Shown here: positions 6,251 to 12,344 of the stretch, piece by piece
How the letters are laid out: each line of letters begins with the position of its first letter
How positions within the stretch are numbered: the first letter of the stretch is position 1
Assembly: GCA_937952975.1 (NCBI GenBank)
Contig: CALFXX010000092.1
Location: 1-12,344 of the forward strand
Source: an uncultured Alcaligenaceae bacterium
Lineage (GTDB): Bacteria > Pseudomonadota > Gammaproteobacteria > Burkholderiales > Burkholderiaceae_B
Reading direction: 5' to 3'
DNA: 12,344 bases
Position numbers and translations under genes: made by a program
The notes under the pieces: generated by a model
Seen by the model: only the letters and a program-made list of their open reading frames with translations
What the model was told of the DNA's origin: nothing
Database searches by the model: none

Positions 6251-7078
6251 TTAGGTGCCAACCTTGAAACTTGCTTGCATTTTGCGCAGCATCGCGATGA
6301 CGCTTTGCGCGACAATGCGGCCCGTTTTGGGGTTTTCAGATGGAATATTTTCCATGGTCATGGAGAACTTCGCTGAGTCTGAATCCACCACGATGCTGTG
6401 AGTGTTGCGCACGACCGTTGGGTCTGCCCAGATTTCAAGTAACGTGTCTTCAGGGCCAACACCGGCGAGCGCCAACGCAACGACCACATTCAAATTAGCT
6501 GGAAAGCCTTTAGCCGCTGCGCGTGCATTGCCCTCAAATACTTTTTTCGGCTCAGTCAGGCCCTCGACGCTGATGTTATTCTCGATTAAGTGCGGGGCAC
6601 CCGAGAGCCCGTTGGGTGGTTTACGCGTAACCATCCGTACCGAATGAATCTTGCCTTCGGCAGCGGCAATCATGGCATCAAGGCCAATGAGCGCGCCAGT
6701 AGGCACGTGGATGATGCCCCCCTCTTGCTGCGCCATGTCAATCAAATTCTGATTAAACAATAATGCCCCCACCGATAAAACAATCGCTTGTTTTTTTGCT
6801 TTTAAAAAGGGGGTCACGATGTCGGCTAAAAGCGCCGCTGGCGCGCACTCGATCACCAAATCAGCCTCAGGCTCAAGCTGGGCGAGCGTGAGCACCTTAA
6901 CCGGCACACCAAGGGTTGATACAAACTGCTGAGCCTTCTCTTGGTTTTTGGCCGAAACCGCAGTGAGAACGACCCCGGGAACGACGCCTTTAGCCAAAGA
7001 GCTGGCGATGGATTTACCGATGGCGCCCAAACCGGCGATTGCAATACGTAAAGGCTGCTTGTTAGTCATGTTGGTCAT
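6251..7078 (-). CDS. Aspartate dehydrogenase-like protein (NadX family)
   Basis: Cytosolic NAD(P)-dependent L-aspartate dehydrogenase family (DUF108) member. The family oxidises aspartate to iminoaspartate, in some organisms feeding NAD synthesis in place of aspartate oxidase. The 275 residues match the family. The Rossmann motif is at 15-20 (GLGAIG). The family signatures VPTGALIGLDAM, TRKPP, EGNARAAAKGFPANLNV and IPSENPKTGRI are all present, and the histidine proposed as catalytic lies in VRNTHSI. Starts at ATG 7078 or 7069 differ by three residues, with no decisive ribosome site. The gene begins 8 bases after the stop of the Bug receptor, so the two are almost certainly co-transcribed. That pairing suggests the enzyme acts on, or near, the ligand the receptor captures. 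A catabolic role on another amino or keto acid is equally possible, so I give no gene symbol. Confidence 0.88.
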   Translation of the reverse strand: MTNMTNKQPLRIAIAGLGAIGKSIASSLAKGVVPGVVLTAVSAKNQEKAQQFVSTLGVPVKVLTLAQLEPEADLVIECAPAALLADIVTPFLKAKKQAIVLSVGALLFNQNLIDMAQQEGGIIHVPTGALIGLDAMIAAAEGKIHSVRMVTRKPPNGLSGAPHLIENNISVEGLTEPKKVFEGNARAAAKGFPANLNVVVALALAGVGPEDTLLEIWADPTVVRNTHSIVVDSDSAKFSMTMENIPSENPKTGRIVAQSVIAMLRKMQASFKVGT

Positions 7079-7086
7079 AGGATTGC

Positions 7087-8067
7087 TCAGTCAATTTTCA
7101 TATTCGAGGTTTTTACGATGTCGGCATATTTAGCGACCTCGCGCTGAAGGTGCGCGCCGAACTCTGCAGGCGTACCACCGATTATTTCGATCCCGCGTTC
7201 ACGCAGATTTTGCACAACGCCTGGCTGTGTCAATGCCTCGTTCAACGAAAGATTCATCCGTTCGACAATCACCTTCGGGGTGTTGGCCGGCGCAATGATC
7301 CCGTACCACGAGTCGGTTTCAAAGTGAGGTAGACCTTGTTCAGCAATCGTGGGGATCTCGGGCGCCAAAGGAGCTCGAGTCAAATAGGTTGTGCCCAATG
7401 CCCTCAGTTTACCCGAGCGAATATGCGCTAAAAAATCAGGCAAATTACCAAACATCAGGTCAATATTGCCTCCGAGCAAATCATTGAGCGCGGGCCCTTG
7501 AGCCTTATAGGGCACATGCACCATATCGATACCAGCCATCGATTTCAGCATTTCACCGGCAAAATGCGGAGTCGTACCATTGCCGAACGACCCATACGAA
7601 AGCTTGCCAGGATTTTTCTTGGCATAGGCAATCAACTCGGTCAGATTTCGGATTGGCAGATCTGGCCGCACCGCAAGCACGTTTGCGGTACGCGCTAACA
7701 AAACGACTGGCACCAACTCTTTATCGAGGTTGTAGGGTAAGTTCTGAACGAGCGACTGATTGACGGCAAAACTATTTGCGACCCCGCCAAAAGTGTGCCG
7801 ATCGACTGCCTTTGCCACCGCATCCACGCCAATGACCGTACCGGCACCGGGTTTATTCTCGACAAAAACAGGGCTTGCTAAATCGCGCGCAACCTCGGGC
7901 ACCACCAAACGCACCACTGCGTCAAGCGTACTGGCGCCCCCAGGAAACGGCACAATCATGCGCACGGGTTGGGTAGGCCATTGGGTCGCTGGGGCGGTCT
8001 GCCCAAACGCTCCGGGCGCTAACAAACTCAGGCTGGCCAACCCGAGCAAACACATTCTCTTCAACAT
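7087..8067 (-). CDS. Bug-family (TctC) periplasmic solute receptor 1
   Basis: Exported substrate-binding protein of the tripartite tricarboxylate transporter family (Bug receptors), which capture carboxylates, amino acids or aromatic acids in the periplasm. From ATG 8067 it has 326 residues: a signal peptide MLKRMCLLGLASLSLLAPGAFG ending near GQT, then the family pattern VRMIVPFPGG...D, ENKPGAG, YGSFGNGT, PYKAQGPALNDLLGGNIDLMF and a PAEF helix near the end. I prefer 8067 because GGAA lies just before it and the signal peptide starts there; TTG 8085 or ATG 8082 would add five or six residues. The binding loop reads PFPGGASTLD, one residue longer than the usual PFPxGGxxD. No tctA or tctB permease genes are nearby, normal for this expanded family in Burkholderiales. 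It lies between a small membrane protein (37 bases upstream of this start) and the aspartate-dehydrogenase-like gene (8 bases). Confidence 0.92.
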   Translation of the reverse strand: MLKRMCLLGLASLSLLAPGAFGQTAPATQWPTQPVRMIVPFPGGASTLDAVVRLVVPEVARDLASPVFVENKPGAGTVIGVDAVAKAVDRHTFGGVANSFAVNQSLVQNLPYNLDKELVPVVLLARTANVLAVRPDLPIRNLTELIAYAKKNPGKLSYGSFGNGTTPHFAGEMLKSMAGIDMVHVPYKAQGPALNDLLGGNIDLMFGNLPDFLAHIRSGKLRALGTTYLTRAPLAPEIPTIAEQGLPHFETDSWYGIIAPANTPKVIVERMNLSLNEALTQPGVVQNLRERGIEIIGGTPAEFGAHLQREVAKYADIVKTSNMKID

Positions 8068-8104
8068 TTCGATTCCAACCATCAATCAACACCATCTGAC
8101 CGAA

Positions 8105-8452
8105 TTATCCACCAAAGCCGCTCGGCAGGTGCAAGGCCCAAAAAATCGCGCTTATCAGACAATAGCCGCAGGCAATCACCGCCAGCACCCCAGCACCTAA
8201 CATCAGGGCCTGCCCTTCGGTCTTGGGTGGATACCGACGCAGCACACCGCGCCCGCCGATCGCGGCGATTGCAACGCTGTAGAGCAAGCTCGCGACGCTC
8301 ACCAGGTCAGAGTTAGCGGTTGAAAACCCCAACATAAACAAAGCAGTACCAACAATAAAGCAAGGTAGTCCAACAATAAACCCAAGGGCTAAAAACAACA
8401 CAATCCCATCAAAATCGACATTTGATGAGGGTTTTTGGGGATTTTGGGGCAC
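8105..8452 (-). CDS. Small three-helix inner-membrane protein, unknown
   Basis: A 115-residue hypothetical protein. Hydrophobic segments at about 17-42 (VLFLALGFIVGLPCFIVGTALFML), 49-68 and 82-106 suggest three membrane helices; a short basic loop (RRYPPK) lies between the second and third. The start is GTG 8450-8452, with AAGG (minus strand, 8460-8463) seven bases upstream, a good ribosome site. It probably heads the operon with the Bug receptor and the aspartate-dehydrogenase-like gene. It is shorter than TctB (usually about 150 residues, four helices) and I see no reason to call it that. No family is recognised; a role beside the transporter is only a guess from position. Confidence 0.72.
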   Translation of the reverse strand: MPQNPQKPSSNVDFDGIVLFLALGFIVGLPCFIVGTALFMLGFSTANSDLVSVASLLYSVAIAAIGGRGVLRRYPPKTEGQALMLGAGVLAVIACGYCLISAIFWALHLPSGFGG

Positions 8453-8489
8453 TTTTAAACCTTATCGGAGCGAAATCATTGGTTTCAAA

Positions 8490-8517
8490 TTGTGTTTCTG
8501 TCCAAGCAGTCTAAAAT
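8490..8517 (+). promoter_or_regulatory. Candidate sigma-70 promoter of the Lys-rich gene
   Basis: TTGTGT (8490-8495) and TAAAAT (8512-8517) are spaced by 16 bases and lie about 60 bases before the start of the small Lys-rich gene. The match to TTGACA/TATAAT is fair for each box. Confidence 0.45.
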
Positions 8518-8525
8518 AGACGCAG

Positions 8526-8549
8526 GGTGAAGTAACGTTTACTTACACC
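8526..8549. promoter_or_regulatory. Imperfect palindrome/hairpin in the leader
   Basis: GGTG-AAGTAA (8526-8535) pairs with TTACTT-A-CACC (8539-8549): ten base pairs, one bulged A at 8545 and a three-base CGT loop. It follows the predicted -10 by 8 bases and ends 29 bases before the start codon. It could be an operator at the transcription start or a 5' untranslated hairpin. Confidence 0.45.
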
Positions 8550-8578
8550 GGTTACGCCTGCAATCTGAAGGAATGATG

Positions 8579-8785
8579 ATGAATAAGAAACTTGCCGTAT
8601 TTTTAATGCTGACTGCTTTTGGATTTGCGCACGTTGCACCCGTTGCAGCACAAACCAGCTCAGGTACACCTGCTCAAACGAGCCCTAAAAAGAGCACGGC
8701 AACTAAAAAGAAGACTCCACCTAAAAAGAGCACAACACCTAAAAAGAAAACGACAAAAACGACCAAGCCTAAAACAACCTCTTAA
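8579..8785 (+). CDS. Small exported Lys/Thr/Pro-rich protein
   Basis: A 68-residue protein from ATG 8579. Three ATGs in a row (8573, 8576, 8579) follow AAGGA (8568-8572); the third has the best spacing, but the choice changes only two Met. Residues 1-25 are a clear signal peptide (NKK, then AVFLMLTAFGFAHV, likely cut after VAA or AAQ). The mature part, about 43 residues, is very low in complexity: repeated PKKST/PKKKT units with no acidic or aromatic residues, so it is strongly basic and surely unfolded. The pattern recalls acid-shock protein Asr and other exported basic peptides, or a histone-H1-like tail put into the periplasm, but no homology is claimed. It may bind envelope polyanions. 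Its own promoter and leader hairpin precede it. It converges on the second Bug receptor. Confidence 0.75.
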   Translation: MNKKLAVFLMLTAFGFAHVAPVAAQTSSGTPAQTSPKKSTATKKKTPPKKSTTPKKKTTKTTKPKTTS

Positions 8786-8800
8786 GCCAACCTTAAAACA

Positions 8801-8814
8801 GCTGGCAGGCCAGC
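8801..8814. other. Short GC hairpin between convergent genes
   Basis: GCTGG (8801-8805) and CCAGC (8810-8814) pair around a four-base loop, between the Lys-rich gene (stop 8785) and the second Bug receptor (stop 8830). No T-run follows on either strand, so it is at best a weak terminator. Confidence 0.3.
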
Positions 8815-8829
8815 AGTCAGGCAAGCGGG

Positions 8830-9852
8830 TCACTCAAACCGTATCCCTGCCTGTTGAATCAAACTACCCCAACGCGCAAAGTCACGGTTAATTTGGTCTG
8901 AAAATTCGGCGGGCGTACTTGGCGAAGCGTTTAAGCCCAAGGCACTCATGCGTTTTTGTACCGTTGCATCAGAGAGCACCGTGTTGACATCTTGATTCAA
9001 CGCAGCGATCAGCGCAACGGGCGTCAGGGCTGGGACTGCTAGCCCATACCACTCAGGAATATCGCCCAAGGCGGGGTAGCCCGCATCGATTGCAGTAGGC
9101 GCACCCGGCAACACGCCTACCCCCTGCGAGCCAAACAGCACAATCGCACGAAGCTTACCGGCTTGCACATGCTGTGCCACCGAAGACGGGTTGGCCACCA
9201 ACAAATCGATATTGCCCCCCAACACGTCGATCACGGCAGGGCCTGCCCCTTTATAAGCAACATGCAACAAGTTAACACCCGTTGTGAATTTAAAGAGCTC
9301 AACCGCGAGTTGCGGGCCCGCAGCGCTTGAGCCATACGTCAGTTTGCCAGGCTTGCTTTTGGCGAGTGCTTCAACTTCTTTGAGTGTGCTTACCGGCACT
9401 GAGGGGTGAGCCACGAGTACGAACGGTTGTTGGGTGAGTCGCCCGACCGGGACAATATCTTTTTTGACATCAAAGCCCATATCTTTATAAAGATGCGGAT
9501 TGACGGTCATCACGCCTTGATGCGCGATCATTAAGGTGTGTCCGTCAGGCATTGCTTTGGACGCATACGCAGTGCCAATGTTGCCTTGAGCGCCGGCTTT
9601 ATTTTCGATGATCACCTGTTGCTGCCATAGCTCAGTCAGGCGTTCGCCCACAATTCGAGCAACGGCGTCGGTTCCGCCACCCGGTGGAAACATCACCACA
9701 ATTTTGACTGGAGCCGTCGGTTTAAAAGCAGACTGCGCGCACACTTGCGCGCACATAAACGTGGCGAGCAAGAAGCCTGCGACTTTCAGCTTCGCGAGCA
9801 ATCCAGTCACTCGGCGTCGCGATCGCATTGACCTATCTCTGACTTTTAGCAT
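8830..9852 (-). CDS. Bug-family (TctC) periplasmic solute receptor 2
   Basis: A second exported Bug/TctC solute-binding protein, 340 residues. After a long basic N-region (RSRRR), a hydrophobic stretch VAGFLLATFMCAQVCA ends in a signal-peptidase site before QSAFKP. Family motifs follow: VKIVVMFPPGGGTDAVAR, ENKAGAQGNIG, PDGHTLM, NPHLYKDMGFD, YGSSAAGP, AYKGAGPAVIDVLGGNIDLL and PAEFSDQI. Unlike the first receptor, it has the standard PPGGGTD ligand loop, so the two probably bind different acids. ATG 9852 is supported by AGAGG six bases upstream; ATG 9828 would give a shorter signal peptide. It lies 21 bases after the MmgE/PrpD stop on the same strand and is very likely in the same operon. No permease subunits are nearby. 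The ligand is unknown. Confidence 0.93.
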   Translation of the reverse strand: MLKVRDRSMRSRRRVTGLLAKLKVAGFLLATFMCAQVCAQSAFKPTAPVKIVVMFPPGGGTDAVARIVGERLTELWQQQVIIENKAGAQGNIGTAYASKAMPDGHTLMIAHQGVMTVNPHLYKDMGFDVKKDIVPVGRLTQQPFVLVAHPSVPVSTLKEVEALAKSKPGKLTYGSSAAGPQLAVELFKFTTGVNLLHVAYKGAGPAVIDVLGGNIDLLVANPSSVAQHVQAGKLRAIVLFGSQGVGVLPGAPTAIDAGYPALGDIPEWYGLAVPALTPVALIAALNQDVNTVLSDATVQKRMSALGLNASPSTPAEFSDQINRDFARWGSLIQQAGIRFE

Positions 9853-9873
9853 CGTTAGCCTCTTTTGATCTAG

Positions 9874-11256
9874 TTAAGGTTTTGCGATTCCAACAACCCA
9901 TTGCATGAGCTGCCCCACATCTGCAGCTCGGTCCATTGACCAGACTGCTTCAATCAAGGGCTCAGGGTTGCAGCCCGAGCCCCCATATTCGCATAGCGTG
10001 CGAACTTTGTTTTCAATATCCTGATCTGAAAGCGGCTTGCCCCGTGCCCCGCGCGCGATATCAATCGCCACTTCAAGTCGCTGCCCACCGCGCAGATGCA
10101 ACTTAACTGTCGCCGCCTCGACCACAAACGAGGCATCGTCCACGAAAGCAACCTTACGACCCAAGATACGCAAGCTCGCGTCGGCGACAGCCTGATCGCT
10201 AAACTCTGCCAAACCCGCTTTACCGCGTGTCAAGGCAACGGCGACCGCGTGTTGCGCACTGACCTGCGACTCGCGACCCGTCGTCACGTTAGGTCGGTCA
10301 GTGCGCTGTCGCAACAAAGGGTGACCGATCAACTCAATGCGTTCAATGGCCTCTAAACCTTGCCGCACGAGCTCTGGGTGCTGCGACAAGCCTATGCACG
10401 CCTCAATCACGGGGTTCAAGACAACCCCACAAGGAAACGGCTTATAAGTGTTGTTGAGGATTTCCCAACGCACACCTAATTCACTGACAATACTTTGGCA
10501 GTCTGGTGTGTCAGCGGTCACATTTAAAAAACCTCGCACACCCTCAAGGGGCTGAGCCGGCCCATCAAAATCTTGTTGCGCCAACAAGGCCGACAACATA
10601 CCGTTGCGTGCGGCGTTACCCATACTGACGCTTTTAGACATGGTACCTAAGGTCTCGACCAAGCCCGAGGCTTGCGCTGAGGCCGACCCCAAGGCCCACA
10701 CCAATTGCTTTGCGCTCAAACCAAGCAACTTACCGGTCGCCAGCGCCGACCCGAACACCCCGCAGGTCGAGGTGATGTGCCACCCGCGCGCATAGTGCCC
10801 GGGTGACACCGCATTACCAATTCGACACTCAGCCTCAACCCCTAAGATAAATCCCAGTAGCAACTCGACCCCGCTTGTGCGCTGCGTTTCAGACCACGCA
10901 AAAACCGCAGGGGCGACCGGCGCGGTCGGATGGATGATCGTTGGAATATGTGTGTCGTCAAAATCAAACACGTTGGCGGCCATCGTATTGAGAGCGGCCG
11001 CGGTCAGCATATCGAGCCGTTGCCCGCGACCGATGACTGTCGCCTGTGGTCCGACAGAAAAGCGTCCGTAGACCCGTGCAGCACGCTCAATCGTTGGGTC
11101 AAAGCAGGCCGACAACGCCGTCGAGAAATAATTTAACAACGAGCGTTTGGCCTCATGGCGCACCACGTCTGGGATATCGTCCCAGCAGCAGTTTTGAACA
11201 AATTGGGCTAACGAACGGGACACGTCGGCTGCGGGGTGAAGGGCTGTATTTGTCAT
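9874..11256 (-). CDS. MmgE/PrpD family protein
   Basis: Member of the superfamily holding 2-methylcitrate dehydratase (PrpD), cis-aconitate decarboxylase (IRG1/CAD) and iminodisuccinate epimerase: cytosolic enzymes that dehydrate, decarboxylate or epimerise small polycarboxylic acids. The 460 residues match the family. The signature FDFDDTH (97-103) with H109, plus H160 (GWHITST), K208 (MSKSVSMGNAARNG) and YKPFPCG (271-277), are in the usual order of active-site segments. No other propionate genes (prpB, prpC) are present, so a methylcitrate role is not supported, and the exact reaction cannot be read from sequence. ATG 11254-11256 has no clear ribosome site. It is the first gene of a pair with the second Bug receptor, an association common in Burkholderiales, where the receptor may import the acid this enzyme uses. 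Confidence 0.92.
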   Translation of the reverse strand: MTNTALHPAADVSRSLAQFVQNCCWDDIPDVVRHEAKRSLLNYFSTALSACFDPTIERAARVYGRFSVGPQATVIGRGQRLDMLTAAALNTMAANVFDFDDTHIPTIIHPTAPVAPAVFAWSETQRTSGVELLLGFILGVEAECRIGNAVSPGHYARGWHITSTCGVFGSALATGKLLGLSAKQLVWALGSASAQASGLVETLGTMSKSVSMGNAARNGMLSALLAQQDFDGPAQPLEGVRGFLNVTADTPDCQSIVSELGVRWEILNNTYKPFPCGVVLNPVIEACIGLSQHPELVRQGLEAIERIELIGHPLLRQRTDRPNVTTGRESQVSAQHAVAVALTRGKAGLAEFSDQAVADASLRILGRKVAFVDDASFVVEAATVKLHLRGGQRLEVAIDIARGARGKPLSDQDIENKVRTLCEYGGSGCNPEPLIEAVWSMDRAADVGQLMQWVVGIAKP

Positions 11257-11276
11257 TTAAGGATTCAGTCGAAAAG

Positions 11277-11292
11277 CGTCATAGCGGTGACG
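11277..11292. other. CGTCA-N6-TGACG dyad upstream of MmgE/PrpD gene
   Basis: CGTCA (11277-11281) and TGACG (11288-11292) form a perfect 5-base dyad 21 bases before the start codon of the MmgE/PrpD gene on the minus strand. The place suits an operator or leader hairpin, but five bases can match by chance. Confidence 0.3.
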
Positions 11293-11319
11293 ATCAGAGT
11301 AAAAAATCAAGCGCGTAAT

Positions 11320-11355
11320 GATTAAGCGTGTAGTGATGATTAAGCGTGTAGTGAT
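11320..11355. repeat. Two exact 18-base tandem repeats
   Basis: GATTAAGCGTGTAGTGAT occurs at 11320-11337 and immediately again at 11338-11355, with a diverged third part (AATCAAGCGCGTAAT, 11305-11319) before it. The array lies 64-99 bases upstream of the MmgE/PrpD start and just beyond the methyltransferase stop, so it sits where the promoter of the MmgE/PrpD operon is expected. Confidence 0.85.
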
Positions 11356-11373
11356 CGAGCCTGTGGTTAGGCG

Positions 11374-12099
11374 TCAGCCTGCCAGCTGCGCGCTCACTTT
11401 AGCAGAGACCACTAACTGTCGACCGTACACCACCTGGTCAGATAAGGCCTGCCGCCAAAGCTGCGCGACCGCAGCAGACGGTGCGGATTTAATTTTTCTT
11501 CGGGCATAGCCCTTAATCAACCAGCCGATGATTCTTTCAGAATGGCGCCGTGGTTTTTTTTCGTCGACCTCGTGCACCGTAATCTCGGTAAAGCCATTTA
11601 AACCAAGCAAGAGCCATAGTTGAAACAAACCCAGTGTCAGCCAAGGCATGTGAGGCTCGGCCGTATTGTTTTGCGCAAACCAAGAATACGACCGCGGAAA
11701 GCCTTGAATGAGGTGATTCATGCGCGCCCCGGCATAGTTTGGATTAGGCAGCGAAAGCACAAACGTAGCGCCCGGCTTCAAGTGCGCGCGCACGCTTTGC
11801 AAAAACAGCCCAGGGTTTTGCAGATACCCCATCGCCTCACAACAAATCGCAGCGTCGTATTGCCCAAAGACCTCTGGGATCCCCTGATTAAAGTCTGCCG
11901 TTTGAAACCTGGCATAACCGGCAGGCGCATCGGTATAAAAATCAATCCCGTCGACCTGTGTTGGCCGCTCCAGTGCGCCAGGCAACCATCCATCTCCACA
12001 GCAGATATCAAGCACCGCTTGGGGCTTTAACGCGTTGAGCACTGCGGCAACGGTGAGCCGATGGGCTTTATTTTTGTTCATGGCCTCGCTATTTTTCAT
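11374..12099 (-). CDS. Class I SAM-dependent methyltransferase
   Basis: Cytosolic methyltransferase of the Rossmann-fold class I type, 241 residues from ATG 12099. Motif I, VLDICCGDGWLPGAL, binds S-adenosylmethionine. The acidic end of the second strand is seen in VDGIDFYTDAP. CCEAMGYLQNPGLFLQSVRAHLKPGATFVLSLPNP covers motifs II-III, a layout like MetW and UbiG-type small-molecule methyltransferases. A later hydrophobic stretch (WLTLGLFQLWLLLGLNGF) may be a substrate cap. I prefer 12099 because AAGGG (minus strand, 12107-12111) lies seven bases upstream; ATG 12150 would add 17 residues with no ribosome site. It ends 117 bases before the next gene on the same strand and is probably transcribed alone. 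The substrate is unknown. It diverges from a new gene at 12326. Confidence 0.85.
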   Translation of the reverse strand: MKNSEAMNKNKAHRLTVAAVLNALKPQAVLDICCGDGWLPGALERPTQVDGIDFYTDAPAGYARFQTADFNQGIPEVFGQYDAAICCEAMGYLQNPGLFLQSVRAHLKPGATFVLSLPNPNYAGARMNHLIQGFPRSYSWFAQNNTAEPHMPWLTLGLFQLWLLLGLNGFTEITVHEVDEKKPRRHSERIIGWLIKGYARRKIKSAPSAAVAQLWRQALSDQVVYGRQLVVSAKVSAQLAG

Positions 12100-12271
12100 A
12101 ATCTTGCCCTTGCTTAGGCCCTCATGTTGATGAACACCCGAGTGACTCATCGAATCGTAAAACTTGTGATGATTAGGACAACAATATTTCTCAGGGTCGC
12201 GACAAAGACAACGGGCAAAGCATACTCAATTTTTCTTGCCCATTCCGTGCACAGTCTCAAGAGATAGAACT

Positions 12272-12289
12272 TAACACCATTGGGTGTTA
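12272..12289. promoter_or_regulatory. Perfect 7-base dyad TAACACC-N4-GGTGTTA
   Basis: TAACACC (12272-12278) and GGTGTTA (12283-12289) flank ATTG. The dyad lies 36 bases before the ATG at 12326, in the divergent gap between the methyltransferase and the next gene. It could be a repressor operator or a leader hairpin; there is no T-run after it, so it is not a terminator. Confidence 0.5.
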
Positions 12290-12325
12290 GCATCAGTGCA
12301 AACTATTCGAAAATCGGAGACTTCA

Positions 12326-12344
12326 ATGACCTTTGCCCGCTCGT
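12326..12344 (+). CDS. Start of a gene cut by the window end
   Basis: ATG 12326 follows GGAGA (12316-12320) at a good distance of five bases and opens Met-Thr-Phe-Ala-Arg-Ser before the window ends. The ribosome site and the divergent position support a real gene start, but six residues cannot identify it. Confidence 0.55.

Noticed and set aside
7760..8200. A 146-residue frame on the plus strand
   Set aside because: It is antisense to the first Bug receptor and the small membrane protein and has no domain or ribosome site.
9874..11256. prpD of a methylcitrate operon
   Set aside because: No prpB, prpC, acnD or prpF neighbours are present; the family is broad, so only MmgE/PrpD is supported.
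11320..11355. Iterons of a replication origin
   Set aside because: Only two full copies are present, with no AT-rich region, DnaA boxes or replication gene nearby.

Overview
The window looks like the end of a short-read contig from a betaproteobacterium, most likely Burkholderiales (Alcaligenaceae, Comamonadaceae or relatives). The case rests on two Bug-family (TctC-type) periplasmic solute receptors with no permease genes beside them, a GTP-type PEP carboxykinase, a TfdA-type dioxygenase and an MmgE/PrpD protein. This combination is typical of that order, but the placement is inferred from gene content, not from a phylogenetic marker. There are no RNA genes, transposases, integrases, CRISPR arrays or phage genes that I can see. 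The first 28 bases are not genomic: they match the Illumina TruSeq read-2 adapter and were left untrimmed.

Layout. (1) 29-1363 (+): an M81/MlrC-like metallopeptidase truncated at its N-terminus by the contig edge. It is followed by a small hairpin and a very strong bidirectional terminator (1449-1493) shared with the convergent gene. (2) 1554-3410 (-): complete GTP-dependent PEP carboxykinase (pckG). (3) 3411-3784: a 374-base divergent intergenic region with three 11-base direct repeats and a long-range inverted repeat. (4) 3785-4144 (+): a small secreted protein made of three 28-residue CPSGYH-type cysteine repeats. (5) 4163-5158 (-): a D-2-hydroxyacid dehydrogenase, divergent from 5256-6143 (+), a TfdA-like Fe(II)/2-oxoglutarate dioxygenase. 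The 97 bases between them carry an ATTGT-N5-ACAAT dyad and a possible leader ORF whose stop overlaps the dioxygenase start (ATGA). (6) 6175-6244: a degenerate 14-base tandem repeat between convergent genes. (7) 8452 to 6251 (-): a probable three-gene operon of a small three-helix membrane protein, a Bug receptor and an aspartate-dehydrogenase-like enzyme. (8) 8579-8785 (+): a tiny exported Lys/Thr/Pro-rich protein behind a plausible promoter and hairpin. (9) 11256 to 8830 (-): a probable two-gene operon of an MmgE/PrpD protein and a second Bug receptor. (10) 11374-12099 (-): a class I SAM methyltransferase, preceded on the opposite strand by the first codons of a new gene at 12326 with a palindrome upstream.

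Most of the enzymes fit uptake and breakdown of small organic acids: two carboxylate receptors, a 2-hydroxyacid dehydrogenase, an oxidative ether- or side-chain-cleaving dioxygenase, an amino-acid dehydrogenase homologue, a dehydratase/decarboxylase-superfamily protein and PEP carboxykinase for gluconeogenesis. That they form one pathway is inference: they sit in several transcription units and the real substrates cannot be read from the sequence. I do not see a clear new defence or mobile system. The least explained items are the CPSGYH-repeat secreted protein with its repeat-bearing upstream region, the leader/operator arrangement at the dioxygenase, and several short tandem repeats between genes.
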